From assembly GCA_902573725.1 (NCBI GenBank), contig CACGLE010000003.1:18033-82032 (forward strand): 64,000 bases of DNA. Direction: 5' to 3'. Origin of the DNA: an uncultured SAR116 cluster alpha proteobacterium. GTDB taxonomy: Bacteria; Pseudomonadota; Alphaproteobacteria; Puniceispirillales; Puniceispirillaceae. Under the pieces are notes generated by a model that worked only from the letters and a program-made list of their open reading frames with translations, was not told the DNA's origin and did not search any database. The position numbers were made by a program, and so were the translations under genes. The first letter of the stretch is position 1. Every line of letters starts with the position of its first letter. Shown here piece after piece: positions 43,765 to 52,073 of this stretch.

Positions 43765-44700
43765 CTAAAAATTAAAGTCATTGCTAATCTTCTGATTCAA
43801 GTTATTAATTTGAATTATCAGATTTGAAATGAAATTCCTTAAGTCTACTGTATGCACATTTGCAACAGATGATACATTTAAATCACTTAACAACTTATTA
43901 CTTAACTTACTTGAATCATAAGATTTATCATATGTAATAGCCAAGTCATTAAGGTTTTCCTTTAGCTCCCTATAGCAAAATGATATCGACCGAGGCATTC
44001 TTTTATCAAAAATAAGAAAATCTGAAATTTCATTCGGTTTTAGACGTCCAGTTTTTAACCAGTTGAATGATCGCCAAGCCGAGAGAGAACGCAATAAAAT
44101 TTCCCATTGAGCCTTATCCTCCTGCCCTCCCATAGTTGAAGCGGTTTCGAGGAGTAAATGATATTTTTCGTTTATAGCTCTAGCTGTATTATCAGCTCGC
44201 TCAATGAAAGTTCCCAAACGGAGAAAATTGAAAATATCATTGTGTAACATTGTTCCGTATAGAGAACCTCGAAAAAGGGAACTACCTTTAACAATATCTT
44301 CAAGAATTATAGGTAAATTTTGGATACTTACTTGGCGTTTTAAGGAATATTCACAATTCATCCAACATTCATTCAATGATTGCCATACCTCTTGTGTTAA
44401 ATATGTTCTAACTGAACGACCATTTTGTCTAGCATTATTCATTAATACTGCGATACTATTTAAGTTTTGTCGGTCCCTCAGAAGAAAATTAATCACGTTA
44501 ATCATAGATTTATTTTCGTATGATAAATTAAAAATATCAGAAAAACCGCTTGCCAAGACAATTGAACCCCATTCATCTTGGTCCTCATCTTTATGAGATA
44601 GATAATGATGAAGCGTAGCTTGAATTCGCCTAGCTTTATTTTCGCTTCTCTCAAGATAACGAGCCATCCAATATAAATTATTGCCATGTCTTCCGAGCAT
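43765..44700 (-). CDS. Alpha-E domain protein (Anbu operon)
   Basis: The 311-residue all-helical protein begins with the hallmark MLGRHGNNLYWMARYLERSENKAR and has FLRLGTFIERADNTARAI in the middle, the two Glu/Arg-rich alpha-E repeats. The family is found next to circularly permuted ATP-grasp and transglutaminase genes and may help make peptide-like tags, but its biochemistry is unknown. It starts at the base immediately after the ATP-grasp stop. Confidence 0.9.
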   Translation of the reverse strand: MLGRHGNNLYWMARYLERSENKARRIQATLHHYLSHKDEDQDEWGSIVLASGFSDIFNLSYENKSMINVINFLLRDRQNLNSIAVLMNNARQNGRSVRTYLTQEVWQSLNECWMNCEYSLKRQVSIQNLPIILEDIVKGSSLFRGSLYGTMLHNDIFNFLRLGTFIERADNTARAINEKYHLLLETASTMGGQEDKAQWEILLRSLSAWRSFNWLKTGRLKPNEISDFLIFDKRMPRSISFCYRELKENLNDLAITYDKSYDSSKLSNKLLSDLNVSSVANVHTVDLRNFISNLIIQINNLNQKISNDFNF

Positions 44701-46110
44701 CTATGACTCCAACACCCAAGTATCTTTTGTTCCTCCACCTTGGCTTGAATTTACTACCAATGACCCTTTTTTTAGTGCTACCCTGGTTAGACCGCCGGCA
44801 GTTACTTTGATACCCTCAGGAGAGACCAACACAAATGGTCGTAAATCTACATGTCTTGGTGCAAGGCCTGACTTGGTCAAAATGGGAACTGTGGATAAAG
44901 ATAATGTTGGTTGAGCTATATAGTTACTAGGGTTTTTTAAAAGCTTTCGCTTAAATGAAGCAATCTCTCTATTACTGGATGTTGGTCCAACTAACATTCC
45001 ATAACCACCAGAACCGTGGACCTCTTTCACGACTAATTTACTAAGATTTTCAATTACATAAGATAAACTAGATTTTTCTGAGCAACGCCAAGTTGGGATA
45101 TTATTTAAGATGGGTTTATCACCCATATAGAATTTCACAATTTCCGGCATATACGAATAAATTGCTTTGTCATCTGCTATGCCGGAACCAGGAGCGTTAG
45201 CGAGCATAAGTCTTTTTTCTCTATACGCATCAAAAATTCCTGGTGAACCAAGAAGACTATGTGGGTTGAAGGATAGTGGATCCAAGTATTCATCATCAAT
45301 TCGTCTATAAATAACGTCAACTTTTTGGGTTCCAGCAGTAGTATTAATGATTATGTTGCCCCCATCTAACTCTAAATCAGTTCCCTGAATTAATTCCACA
45401 CCCATCTCATCGGCGAGAAAAGAATGTTCATAATAGGCTGAGTTGTGAACGCCAGGTGTAAGTACCACTATAGTTGGATTATCGCATATTTCTCTGCTTG
45501 ATTTTGCGAGTGCGTCATATAAATGTTTCGGATAATCTGCGATTGATTTTACTTTATTATCAGCGAACAACTCTGGAAACATATGCCTCATTGTCGATCG
45601 ATTCTCAATCATGTATGAAACGCCTGATGGCACCCTAGCATTATCCTCAAGGACAAAAAAATCATTCTCAGCAGTTCTAACAATATCAATGCCTACAATG
45701 TGTGTGTAAATGTTACCTGGTGGTTTGAAGCCACACATTTGTGGCAAAAAAGCTTTATTATGGTTAATTAATTCAGATGGAACAATGCCTGCCTTGACTA
45801 TTTCTTGCTTATTGTACACATCGCTTAAAAATGCATTTATTGCAGCCACTCGTTGAACAATGCCTTTCTCTAGACGCCTCCACTCTTCTTCAAGAATTAT
45901 TCTCGGTATAATGTCAAATGGAATCAAACGTTCCTGGTCGTCTTTATTACCATAAACGTTAAAGGTAATACCGATACGGCGGAAAATATTTTCTGCAACT
46001 GCTGCCTTTTTTGAGAGTTGATTATAATTTTGTGTGGAAAGCCATTTATATAATTCTGTATATGCCTTTCTTGGCAGACTCCCATCCTCAATATGCATTT
46101 CGTCGAACAT
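44701..46110 (-). CDS. Circularly permuted type 2 ATP-grasp protein (Anbu operon)
   Basis: The roughly 469-residue protein contains IPFDIIPRIILEEEWRRLEKG, the block RTAENDFFVLEDNARVPSGVSY and KEVHGSGGYGMLVGP, all typical of the permuted ATP-grasp family found with alpha-E proteins. ATP-grasp enzymes form amide bonds using ATP. I start it at ATG 46110, with GGAAG five bases upstream; the frame also opens at a TTG at 46122. It is the first gene of the Anbu operon. The upstream 202 bases contain only AT-rich sequence. Confidence 0.9.
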   Translation of the reverse strand: MFDEMHIEDGSLPRKAYTELYKWLSTQNYNQLSKKAAVAENIFRRIGITFNVYGNKDDQERLIPFDIIPRIILEEEWRRLEKGIVQRVAAINAFLSDVYNKQEIVKAGIVPSELINHNKAFLPQMCGFKPPGNIYTHIVGIDIVRTAENDFFVLEDNARVPSGVSYMIENRSTMRHMFPELFADNKVKSIADYPKHLYDALAKSSREICDNPTIVVLTPGVHNSAYYEHSFLADEMGVELIQGTDLELDGGNIIINTTAGTQKVDVIYRRIDDEYLDPLSFNPHSLLGSPGIFDAYREKRLMLANAPGSGIADDKAIYSYMPEIVKFYMGDKPILNNIPTWRCSEKSSLSYVIENLSKLVVKEVHGSGGYGMLVGPTSSNREIASFKRKLLKNPSNYIAQPTLSLSTVPILTKSGLAPRHVDLRPFVLVSPEGIKVTAGGLTRVALKKGSLVVNSSQGGGTKDTWVLES

Positions 46111-46312
46111 AGGCACTTCCAAAAAAAAATAAAATTAGGATACAGGAAAGAATCTCTGTAAATAAAGTGCTAAAAATTACGAAACCATATGCAAAAAATG
46201 CATCAATTAAAATTAACTAAGTTTCTAAACTCATTATTCAAACAAGTTTTAACGCATATGAAAGTTTTTAAAAACTAATTTTCAGTGCCTAAACGAGGGT
46301 CAATGTAAGTCA

Positions 46313-46957
46313 TTACGTTTTTGTAATGATGAAGGTTACGTCTCCTGAAATGCGGGGAGTGGAAATTGCATATGTAGGGCCAAAAATCTCAGTCGCACGG
46401 CTAATAAATTGCCTCCGATTAGCATAATAGATTTGATTTTTTATATTAGCTTTTTTTTCACATAATAAGTTAAGCACTATTCCAAATTTACTTTTCAGCC
46501 AAGATTGCTTTAAGTTACTGAAAATATATCTTTCCCAGGTCTGGTGATTATTTAAAAAGCACAGGTTGAAGGTTCCAGAAAAAAGGCTAAAATCAACCTC
46601 CCTTGATGCCTTTCTACCTACCTTGAATAAATGTGTTTTTTCCGGAAAGTTGTTCCAACAAGCTTTAATCATACTGCGGTTTATGTCCACACCGTTATAT
46701 AGAATAGTTTTCGAATATGCACTCTGTTCTATGAAATTTAGCATCGCTCCGTAACCACAACCAACGTCAGCAATTATGGTTTTTGGATTTGGGGACGCCT
46801 CGTTTGTGATACTAAGCAGCGTTTCAAATCGAGCTATCTGTGTAGATTTATTTCGCCAAAATACGCCCTCAGCATTTTGTCCACATTGTTTTAAACGGGA
46901 TTTATATGCGCGGTTTATGCTATATTCCAAAGCAGAGTAGGAAATATGGTGAAACAT
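46313..46957 (-). CDS. Class I SAM-dependent methyltransferase
   Basis: The 214-residue protein has the SAM-binding motif I IIADVGCGYGAMLNFIE (about 62-78) and motif II NGVDINRSMI. FNLCFLNNHQTW is in the motif IV position. The rest is divergent, and I cannot name the substrate. It lies upstream of the Anbu operon on the same strand with a 202-base gap, so it may or may not be connected. Confidence 0.78.
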   Translation of the reverse strand: MFHHISYSALEYSINRAYKSRLKQCGQNAEGVFWRNKSTQIARFETLLSITNEASPNPKTIIADVGCGYGAMLNFIEQSAYSKTILYNGVDINRSMIKACWNNFPEKTHLFKVGRKASREVDFSLFSGTFNLCFLNNHQTWERYIFSNLKQSWLKSKFGIVLNLLCEKKANIKNQIYYANRRQFISRATEIFGPTYAISTPRISGDVTFIITKT

Positions 46958-47043
46958 GAAATGATATTATATTTTCTTTTTAAGAATAGCTCACTTTAAT
47001 CTAAAACTTTGTATCCTCATTGCAACTATTGAAAAATAGTAAC

Positions 47044-47358
47044 CTAATTTATTACAAAGGCATTCGGAAAGTTTGTTATAAAATCAGCGGAGATTGGTGT
47101 TTGAACTCCACTTTCAATAATAGCGCCTGCTTCTCTTCTGCGCTCAGTGAGTTCGTCATCGTCTCTAAATTTTTCTAGAGCTTCCATGCTATCAAATTTC
47201 ATTACCACATGGAGTTTTGTTTCATCATCCATTTGTGTTCCAGCAAATAAGAATGAAATGCCATATTCCTCCAGCTTATCTTTTGATTGATAAACCATAT
47301 TTTTCCAAGTCTCAAAGCCCTTAGTGATTGTAATTTCGCCTTTTACAAGAAGTGCCAT
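47044..47358 (-). CDS. Small DUF3764-like protein
   Basis: The 104-residue protein begins with a strand pattern (ALLVKGEITITKGFETWKNMV) and contains LHVVMKFDSMEALEKFRDDDELTERRREAG. This is the beta-alpha-beta pattern of a dimeric ferredoxin-like barrel and resembles DUF3764. No catalytic residues can be assigned. AAGGAC precedes the ATG. It is divergent from the PNPOx-like gene at 47618 across a 259-base gap that contains an inverted repeat. Confidence 0.72.
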   Translation of the reverse strand: MALLVKGEITITKGFETWKNMVYQSKDKLEEYGISFLFAGTQMDDETKLHVVMKFDSMEALEKFRDDDELTERRREAGAIIESGVQTPISADFITNFPNAFVIN

Positions 47359-47420
47359 AACATTGTCCTTTTAATTTTGTTTTTTATAATATTTTCCTTA
47401 AAAATTTTTTCATGTAATTT

Positions 47421-47467
47421 TGTAACAACGTAAAGATCAAAATCAAAAAAATCGAACAGTTGTTACA
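47421..47467. repeat. Inverted repeat in a divergent intergenic region
   Basis: TGTAACAAC (47421-47429) and its perfect reverse complement GTTGTTACA (47459-47467) are separated by 29 bases. They sit between two divergent genes, so they may be paired operator half-sites. The remaining bases of 47359-47617 are AT-rich without a gene. Confidence 0.5.
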
Positions 47468-47617
47468 TTTTGATTATCAATTCATTCATAATACATTATT
47501 TTTTTATGATTGATGAAAATTTATTCAAATTAAAAATTTTAAAAATCGTTATTTTATATATTTTATTATCCTGATAGTCTTTATTTTAATAACGATTGCA
47601 CAAATTAGGAGAAACTA

Positions 47618-48076
47618 ATGATACCCGATATTACATTCGAGGTAATCAAGAAAGGCTTTGGCCATTTAGGTACGGCCTCTAACGATAAAATGCCCGCTCA
47701 CACCGATACATTAGGGGCTGTTGTTAACGACAGAAAAGACTCCATTACTTTTTTTGTTAGAAAGTCGCTATCAGAGCAAGTTCTTTCAAATTTACAAGAT
47801 AATGGAAAGGCAACCGTTTTTATTGGTGTCGTCTCACATGAGGCATATCAGTTCAAGGGGCAGTTTATTGAGGCAAGAAATTTGACATCTGAGGAGCTTG
47901 AGATGTCAGAAAAAAATAGAACTAATTTTATTGAGGTAATGAGTGAGATGGGGCTGCCCAAGCCGGCAATAGAAAGACTTTTTGGTGTTGAACCTGATAC
48001 AGGAATAATGATAAAAATTAATGAGGTTTTTGTTCAAACTCCGGGACCAGAAGCAGGAAAAAGAATAGATACATAG
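47618..48076 (+). CDS. Pyridoxamine 5'-phosphate oxidase-like split-barrel protein
   Basis: The 152-residue protein has the FMN-binding split-barrel pattern: FGHLGTASNDKMPAHTDTLGA, DSITFFVRKS and NGKATVFIG. Many such proteins bind FMN, F420 or heme rather than oxidise pyridoxamine. TTAGGAGAAA gives a strong start. It is the first of three tightly spaced genes, followed after 11 bases by a second split-barrel protein and then a nucleotide cyclase, so it may be a redox or flavin sensor for the cyclase. Confidence 0.8.
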   Translation: MIPDITFEVIKKGFGHLGTASNDKMPAHTDTLGAVVNDRKDSITFFVRKSLSEQVLSNLQDNGKATVFIGVVSHEAYQFKGQFIEARNLTSEELEMSEKNRTNFIEVMSEMGLPKPAIERLFGVEPDTGIMIKINEVFVQTPGPEAGKRIDT

Positions 48077-48087
48077 AGGAAAAATTA

Positions 48088-48480
48088 ATGATAGAAGAAC
48101 AGCATTTACCAGCCATGCAAGGGATGTTCCCTAGTACGTTTTCCACATGTTCAAAAGACGGAGAGCCAAATACAACTGTAATATCTCAGGTTTGGTACGT
48201 AGACGAAGAACACGTAGCCCTATCTTTCCAGTTCTTTAGTAAGACAAGGAAAAACATAGCTGAAAACCCGTTTGGTTACGTGACAATAACAAATCCCATG
48301 ACTATGGATATGTACGGGCTGGATATTGAATTTGTTCGCTCTGAAACAGACGGTGATTTATTTGACGACATGGACATGAAGTTGCAGGCTATAGCTTCAA
48401 TGTCTGGTATGGAAGATGTTTTTGAGCTAAAAGCAGCTGATATTTATAAAGTTCATAAAGTATCAGAATTGCCACTCTAA
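48088..48480 (+). CDS. Second pyridoxamine 5'-phosphate oxidase-like split-barrel protein
   Basis: The 130-residue protein has QGMFPSTFSTCSKDGEPNTTVISQVWYVDEEHVALSFQFFSKTRKNI, read in pieces as a split-barrel flavoprotein-like fold with the conserved KTRKNI turn. It follows the first split-barrel gene by 11 bases and precedes the cyclase by 65 bases. The two split-barrel proteins differ clearly in sequence, so this is not a recent duplication. The ligand is unknown. Confidence 0.78.
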   Translation: MIEEQHLPAMQGMFPSTFSTCSKDGEPNTTVISQVWYVDEEHVALSFQFFSKTRKNIAENPFGYVTITNPMTMDMYGLDIEFVRSETDGDLFDDMDMKLQAIASMSGMEDVFELKAADIYKVHKVSELPL

Positions 48481-48545
48481 TTTAAATTCAACTATAGAAA
48501 TCTGGGTGGCTTAATGAAAATAATAAACGATAATTCAATCCAGTT

Positions 48546-50078
48546 ATGCAGAATAATATGACTGCTACAAAAGAGAACATCCTTGCTAGTGACCAGCAAG
48601 AGGCTCTGCTTCAGAGAAAAATTAGAGAAGTGGAGCTAATAAAAGAGGTTTCTGCTCAGGTTAATAAAACTTTAGATATCAATCTTATAGCTAATACGAT
48701 GTTGTCCTTAATGGACAAACATTTTGGTTTTAAACACTCTATGATATTGATCTTAGATGATGCGAAGGAACACTTGAGCGTTCTTGCTACATATGGCTAC
48801 GAAGAGGATGGAATTGGGGCAAAAGTAAAAGTAGGGGTTGGCGTAATTGGGATGGTTGCCAAGCGCAAAAAATTAATGCGAATGGCAAATATGGGAATGC
48901 AAAAAAGTTATATGCAAGCAGTAAAAAAAGAGGTGATAAAATCAAGTAACGAGAAAGTGAAAGAGGTTGGAAAGTTACCAGGATTACAAAATGTAGAATC
49001 TCAGGTTGCTATCCCTATGGAGTTGGATGATGAACTTGTTGGTGTTTTTTCCGTGGAAAGTGAGGAGCTGAATCTTTTCAATAAAGAAGATGAAATGATT
49101 ATAACGATACTTGCAAACCAAACTGCTAGTGCACTACAGCATGCTAATTTGTATAAATTAGAGCAGGAAAGACTGGAGCAATTGAATAAAGCACACTCTG
49201 AACTTGCTGACTTAAATCAAAATCTAGAAAAAAAAGTTGAGGAGAGAACGGCCGAGTTGGTTGAACTTTCGAAAAAACTTGCAAAATACTTTTCACCTCA
49301 GGTTTACGACTCTATCTTCTCAGGAAAACTAGATGTCACTATAAAAACGCAGCGGAAGCAATTAACGATTTTCTTTTCTGATCTGCAGGGTTTTACTGAA
49401 TTAACAGAAAGATTAGAACCTGAGGTTCTTACGGAATTACTTACAAACTATTTAACAGAGATGTCAAAAATTGCCACCAAATGGGGCGGTACTATCGATA
49501 AATTTATAGGCGATGCAATGCTAGTATTTTTTGGGGACCCTTCGAGTAATGGCTCTAAAAATGATGCTATAAATTGTGTAGCAATGGCTGACGAGATGTT
49601 AAAAAAACTTCGTAAAATAAGAAATCAATGGTTGGGTCGTGGTGTTTCTAAAACGCTAAATGCGCGTATGGGAATACATACATCTATCTGTACAGTCGGG
49701 AATTTTGGTTCTCAAGATCGGCTGGACTATACCGTAATTGGTAATGGAGTAAATCTTGCCTCAAGATTAGAATCCAGGTCAGAAGCAAATAAAATACTCA
49801 TTTCTGAAGATACCTATTTATTAGTCAAAGATGAGTTTGATACAAAAGAAAAAGATACCATTACAGTCAAAGGTTTTTCTTATCCAGTAAAAACCTTTGA
49901 AGTTATTGGTAGAAAAGAAAATAGTGCTGAAGTTAATTTACCATTACATAAAGAGATCCCAGGATTTTCATTAAGTTATAACCCATCTGAGTTATCAGAC
50001 AATGAGACTGCGATAAAATTAATTTCTGATGTGCTGATGCGACTGGAAAAACAAGAAATAAATAAATCTCAAAAATAG
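48546..50078 (+). CDS. GAF-domain class III adenylate/guanylate cyclase
   Basis: The 510-residue soluble protein has a GAF domain (about 35-205), a coiled coil (about 205-245, with LEKKVEERTAELVELSKKL), a KYFSPQVYDSI linker and a class III catalytic domain (about 270-460). Metal aspartates are Asp279 (FFSDLQGF) and Asp323 (FIGDAM). Lys319 and the Asp394/Thr396 pair suggest ATP as substrate. Asn403 and Arg407 (VNLASRLES) complete the site. It should make cyclic AMP in response to a ligand bound by GAF. Its location after two flavin-type proteins suggests redox or flavin input. Confidence 0.92.
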   Translation: MQNNMTATKENILASDQQEALLQRKIREVELIKEVSAQVNKTLDINLIANTMLSLMDKHFGFKHSMILILDDAKEHLSVLATYGYEEDGIGAKVKVGVGVIGMVAKRKKLMRMANMGMQKSYMQAVKKEVIKSSNEKVKEVGKLPGLQNVESQVAIPMELDDELVGVFSVESEELNLFNKEDEMIITILANQTASALQHANLYKLEQERLEQLNKAHSELADLNQNLEKKVEERTAELVELSKKLAKYFSPQVYDSIFSGKLDVTIKTQRKQLTIFFSDLQGFTELTERLEPEVLTELLTNYLTEMSKIATKWGGTIDKFIGDAMLVFFGDPSSNGSKNDAINCVAMADEMLKKLRKIRNQWLGRGVSKTLNARMGIHTSICTVGNFGSQDRLDYTVIGNGVNLASRLESRSEANKILISEDTYLLVKDEFDTKEKDTITVKGFSYPVKTFEVIGRKENSAEVNLPLHKEIPGFSLSYNPSELSDNETAIKLISDVLMRLEKQEINKSQK

Positions 50079-50097
50079 AAAGTATATCTTAAAATTT

Positions 50098-51951
50098 CTA
50101 AGCAGATTTGATCGAACTGGCTTGAATTATCTTGTTTAAATGCACTAATGAATTTTGAGATAGATTGGTTAAACCATCATAATAAAAATTCCACCCCTCT
50201 ATTTCGTGGTCGAGTTGCTTTTTCATTTTAGTCCTGCAGAATTCGATGGTTAATAAAAGTCTTTTAGAACCCTTCTCGACATAATCAGTGCTTTTGTTCG
50301 TGCCATCTAAAGCGAAAATCAACCCCGCTAGAATTTCTGGGTTGTCACTTATGAATGAGGAGGTAAAAGGCCACATGTGCTCAACAATTTCACTTTTGTG
50401 CACGTGAAGTATATGTGAGTAATTACTAAAAAGAAGAATCCTCTCTATATCACCTATTGCTTTGCTATCTGCTGCGTTAGAAATGGATCTTCCAGCAAAT
50501 GATGCTTTATCATGCCTCATTATCAACCCCGGTGCGTGTAACTGTGATAAATAAGCACACTTATGAAAAGCTGAAAGCACAAAAGCCTGGTCCTCTGCCC
50601 GACTTATAAAAGAGGGTGTAAATGGTTTCCATTTTATTAGTGAGTTTAAATTGATGCCCGTTGTGCCACCTGTTACGTGAACGCGTTGTAAATCTTTTCC
50701 ACTATAACCAATCTCAGTTTCGGTTGAAATGGCCTGTGGCCATTGGCTACAAAAAATCCTTTTAGAAGAGACATTAGAGAGTATTTCTTTTGTTTTAGGT
50801 CGTTTTACATCTGGAACAAAGATACCGATAGATGAATCAGATTGATTAATTAACCCCCCAGCAATCATACCTAAATCAACTGATTTTCCTTTATGGTCAG
50901 TTGCAGAGCCACCCCAATAGGGATTGCACAACAGTTGTAATGCCGTTTTACCATGTAAATTAAATAAAAATTTTTGGTCAAAAACCTGGTCTAAATCTAT
51001 TTTAAAAGTGAATTTGGTTTTTGAATTTATGGTTTTATTCCATAATGCTAATATTGCTTTTAGAAAACTAAAATGTCTTCCGTATGAGCCATTCACTCCA
51101 AAAATAGAATAGGCAGTTTCTTTTTTTGGGCTCACCACAGAAATGATTTGTTTACAGAGGTTTTCATTAAACAAATATAAATCCAGGTTTTTTAATTTAA
51201 GATTTTCTTTTATTAAATCGGCTATATATCGTTCAGCTAATTCCTCCATTCCAATGTGTGTAACGGATATTGATAAGACCATCGCCATTTTCGAATTAGG
51301 TGCAATGACATCACATTTTTTCTCGAAATCAATGGCTTCATCTAATTTTTTAAGTCCATAAATAAGCTCATTTTCTCCAATACTTGCATCCATTGGGATA
51401 GGGTGATCATACCAATAATCTTGTTCTTTTTTTGCAAAATCTATGGCCTCCTCTAAAAATTGTGAGGGAATATTTTTAGAATTTATATCGATTGGTGGAG
51501 AAATGAGCACGTTGCTGCTCAATAACAATTCTTTTGCAGGCTCTTTTAATTGTACTTCAGATTTCTCTAGGTTTTTCAATCGCCTTCTACTGAGAATCGA
51601 AGTTGCTAAATTCTCAGCATCTTCGTGAGCCATTTGAGCAGTAGGACAAAAGTAATTCCACATATTACAACTATTAGAATTCGATACTTCGTTTATGTTC
51701 TTATGAAATCTAATAGTTTCCAAAAATTCAATGCAGTTTGAATTCTTATTTTGTATTAGTATTTTCTTTGCTTGTTGATGTTGAGGGTGTCTAGGTAGAA
51801 ATTGAATTAGCCAAGCCCTGCATAATCGGTTCATGAGTTCAGTAGTGTTGTCTAGGTTTATTTCGGTATAATCTCTATCCAGTATCAACTTAGGTATAAT
51901 CTGATATAAGCCTTTTCTGGTTTGTTCATTTGATTCGCTTATTTTTTTCAT
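50098..51951 (-). CDS. Large protein with GT-A glycosyltransferase-like motifs, function unknown
   Basis: I do not recognise a named family for this 617-residue soluble protein. The N-terminal 280 residues are helical and Lys/Glu-rich. The middle and C-terminal part has features of a GT-A fold: a DxD-like FKIDLDQVFD (Asp319, Asp321), an acidic pair in SRAEDQAFVLS (Glu453, Asp454) and a following histidine in LIMRHDK. It is divergent from the LacI regulator of a glycosylglycerate-type catabolic operon and shares the operator region, so a sugar-related role is plausible. Confidence 0.6.
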   Translation of the reverse strand: MKKISESNEQTRKGLYQIIPKLILDRDYTEINLDNTTELMNRLCRAWLIQFLPRHPQHQQAKKILIQNKNSNCIEFLETIRFHKNINEVSNSNSCNMWNYFCPTAQMAHEDAENLATSILSRRRLKNLEKSEVQLKEPAKELLLSSNVLISPPIDINSKNIPSQFLEEAIDFAKKEQDYWYDHPIPMDASIGENELIYGLKKLDEAIDFEKKCDVIAPNSKMAMVLSISVTHIGMEELAERYIADLIKENLKLKNLDLYLFNENLCKQIISVVSPKKETAYSIFGVNGSYGRHFSFLKAILALWNKTINSKTKFTFKIDLDQVFDQKFLFNLHGKTALQLLCNPYWGGSATDHKGKSVDLGMIAGGLINQSDSSIGIFVPDVKRPKTKEILSNVSSKRIFCSQWPQAISTETEIGYSGKDLQRVHVTGGTTGINLNSLIKWKPFTPSFISRAEDQAFVLSAFHKCAYLSQLHAPGLIMRHDKASFAGRSISNAADSKAIGDIERILLFSNYSHILHVHKSEIVEHMWPFTSSFISDNPEILAGLIFALDGTNKSTDYVEKGSKRLLLTIEFCRTKMKKQLDHEIEGWNFYYDGLTNLSQNSLVHLNKIIQASSIKSA

Positions 51952-52020
51952 TCAATTAAAATATCCAATTTAAATTTTCCCTTATTTTTTAAATAACGTA
52001 TATTTTCCGTTAAAAAATGC

Positions 52021-52040
52021 AACCGAAAGCGATTTCGGTT
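52021..52040. promoter_or_regulatory. LacI-type operator 1 and -35 region
   Basis: A perfect 8-bp inverted repeat, AACCGAAA-GCGA-TTTCGGTT, lies 34 bases before the LacI-family ATG. Its end overlaps TTGACA (52039-52044), a likely -35 box, with AAATAT 17 bases on as the -10. Binding here would block transcription, suggesting autoregulation and possibly control of the divergent gene. Confidence 0.7.
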
Positions 52041-52045
52041 GACAA

Positions 52046-52059
52046 CGAAAGCGCTTGCG
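52046..52059. promoter_or_regulatory. LacI-type operator 2
   Basis: CGAAAGCGCTTGCG is a near-palindrome around the CG centre that is usual for LacI/GalR operators. It sits between the likely -35 and -10 boxes of the LacI-family gene and close to operator 1. It resembles the centre of operator 1 (CCGAAAGCG). Confidence 0.6.
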
Positions 52060-52073
52060 TAAAATATTTTATT

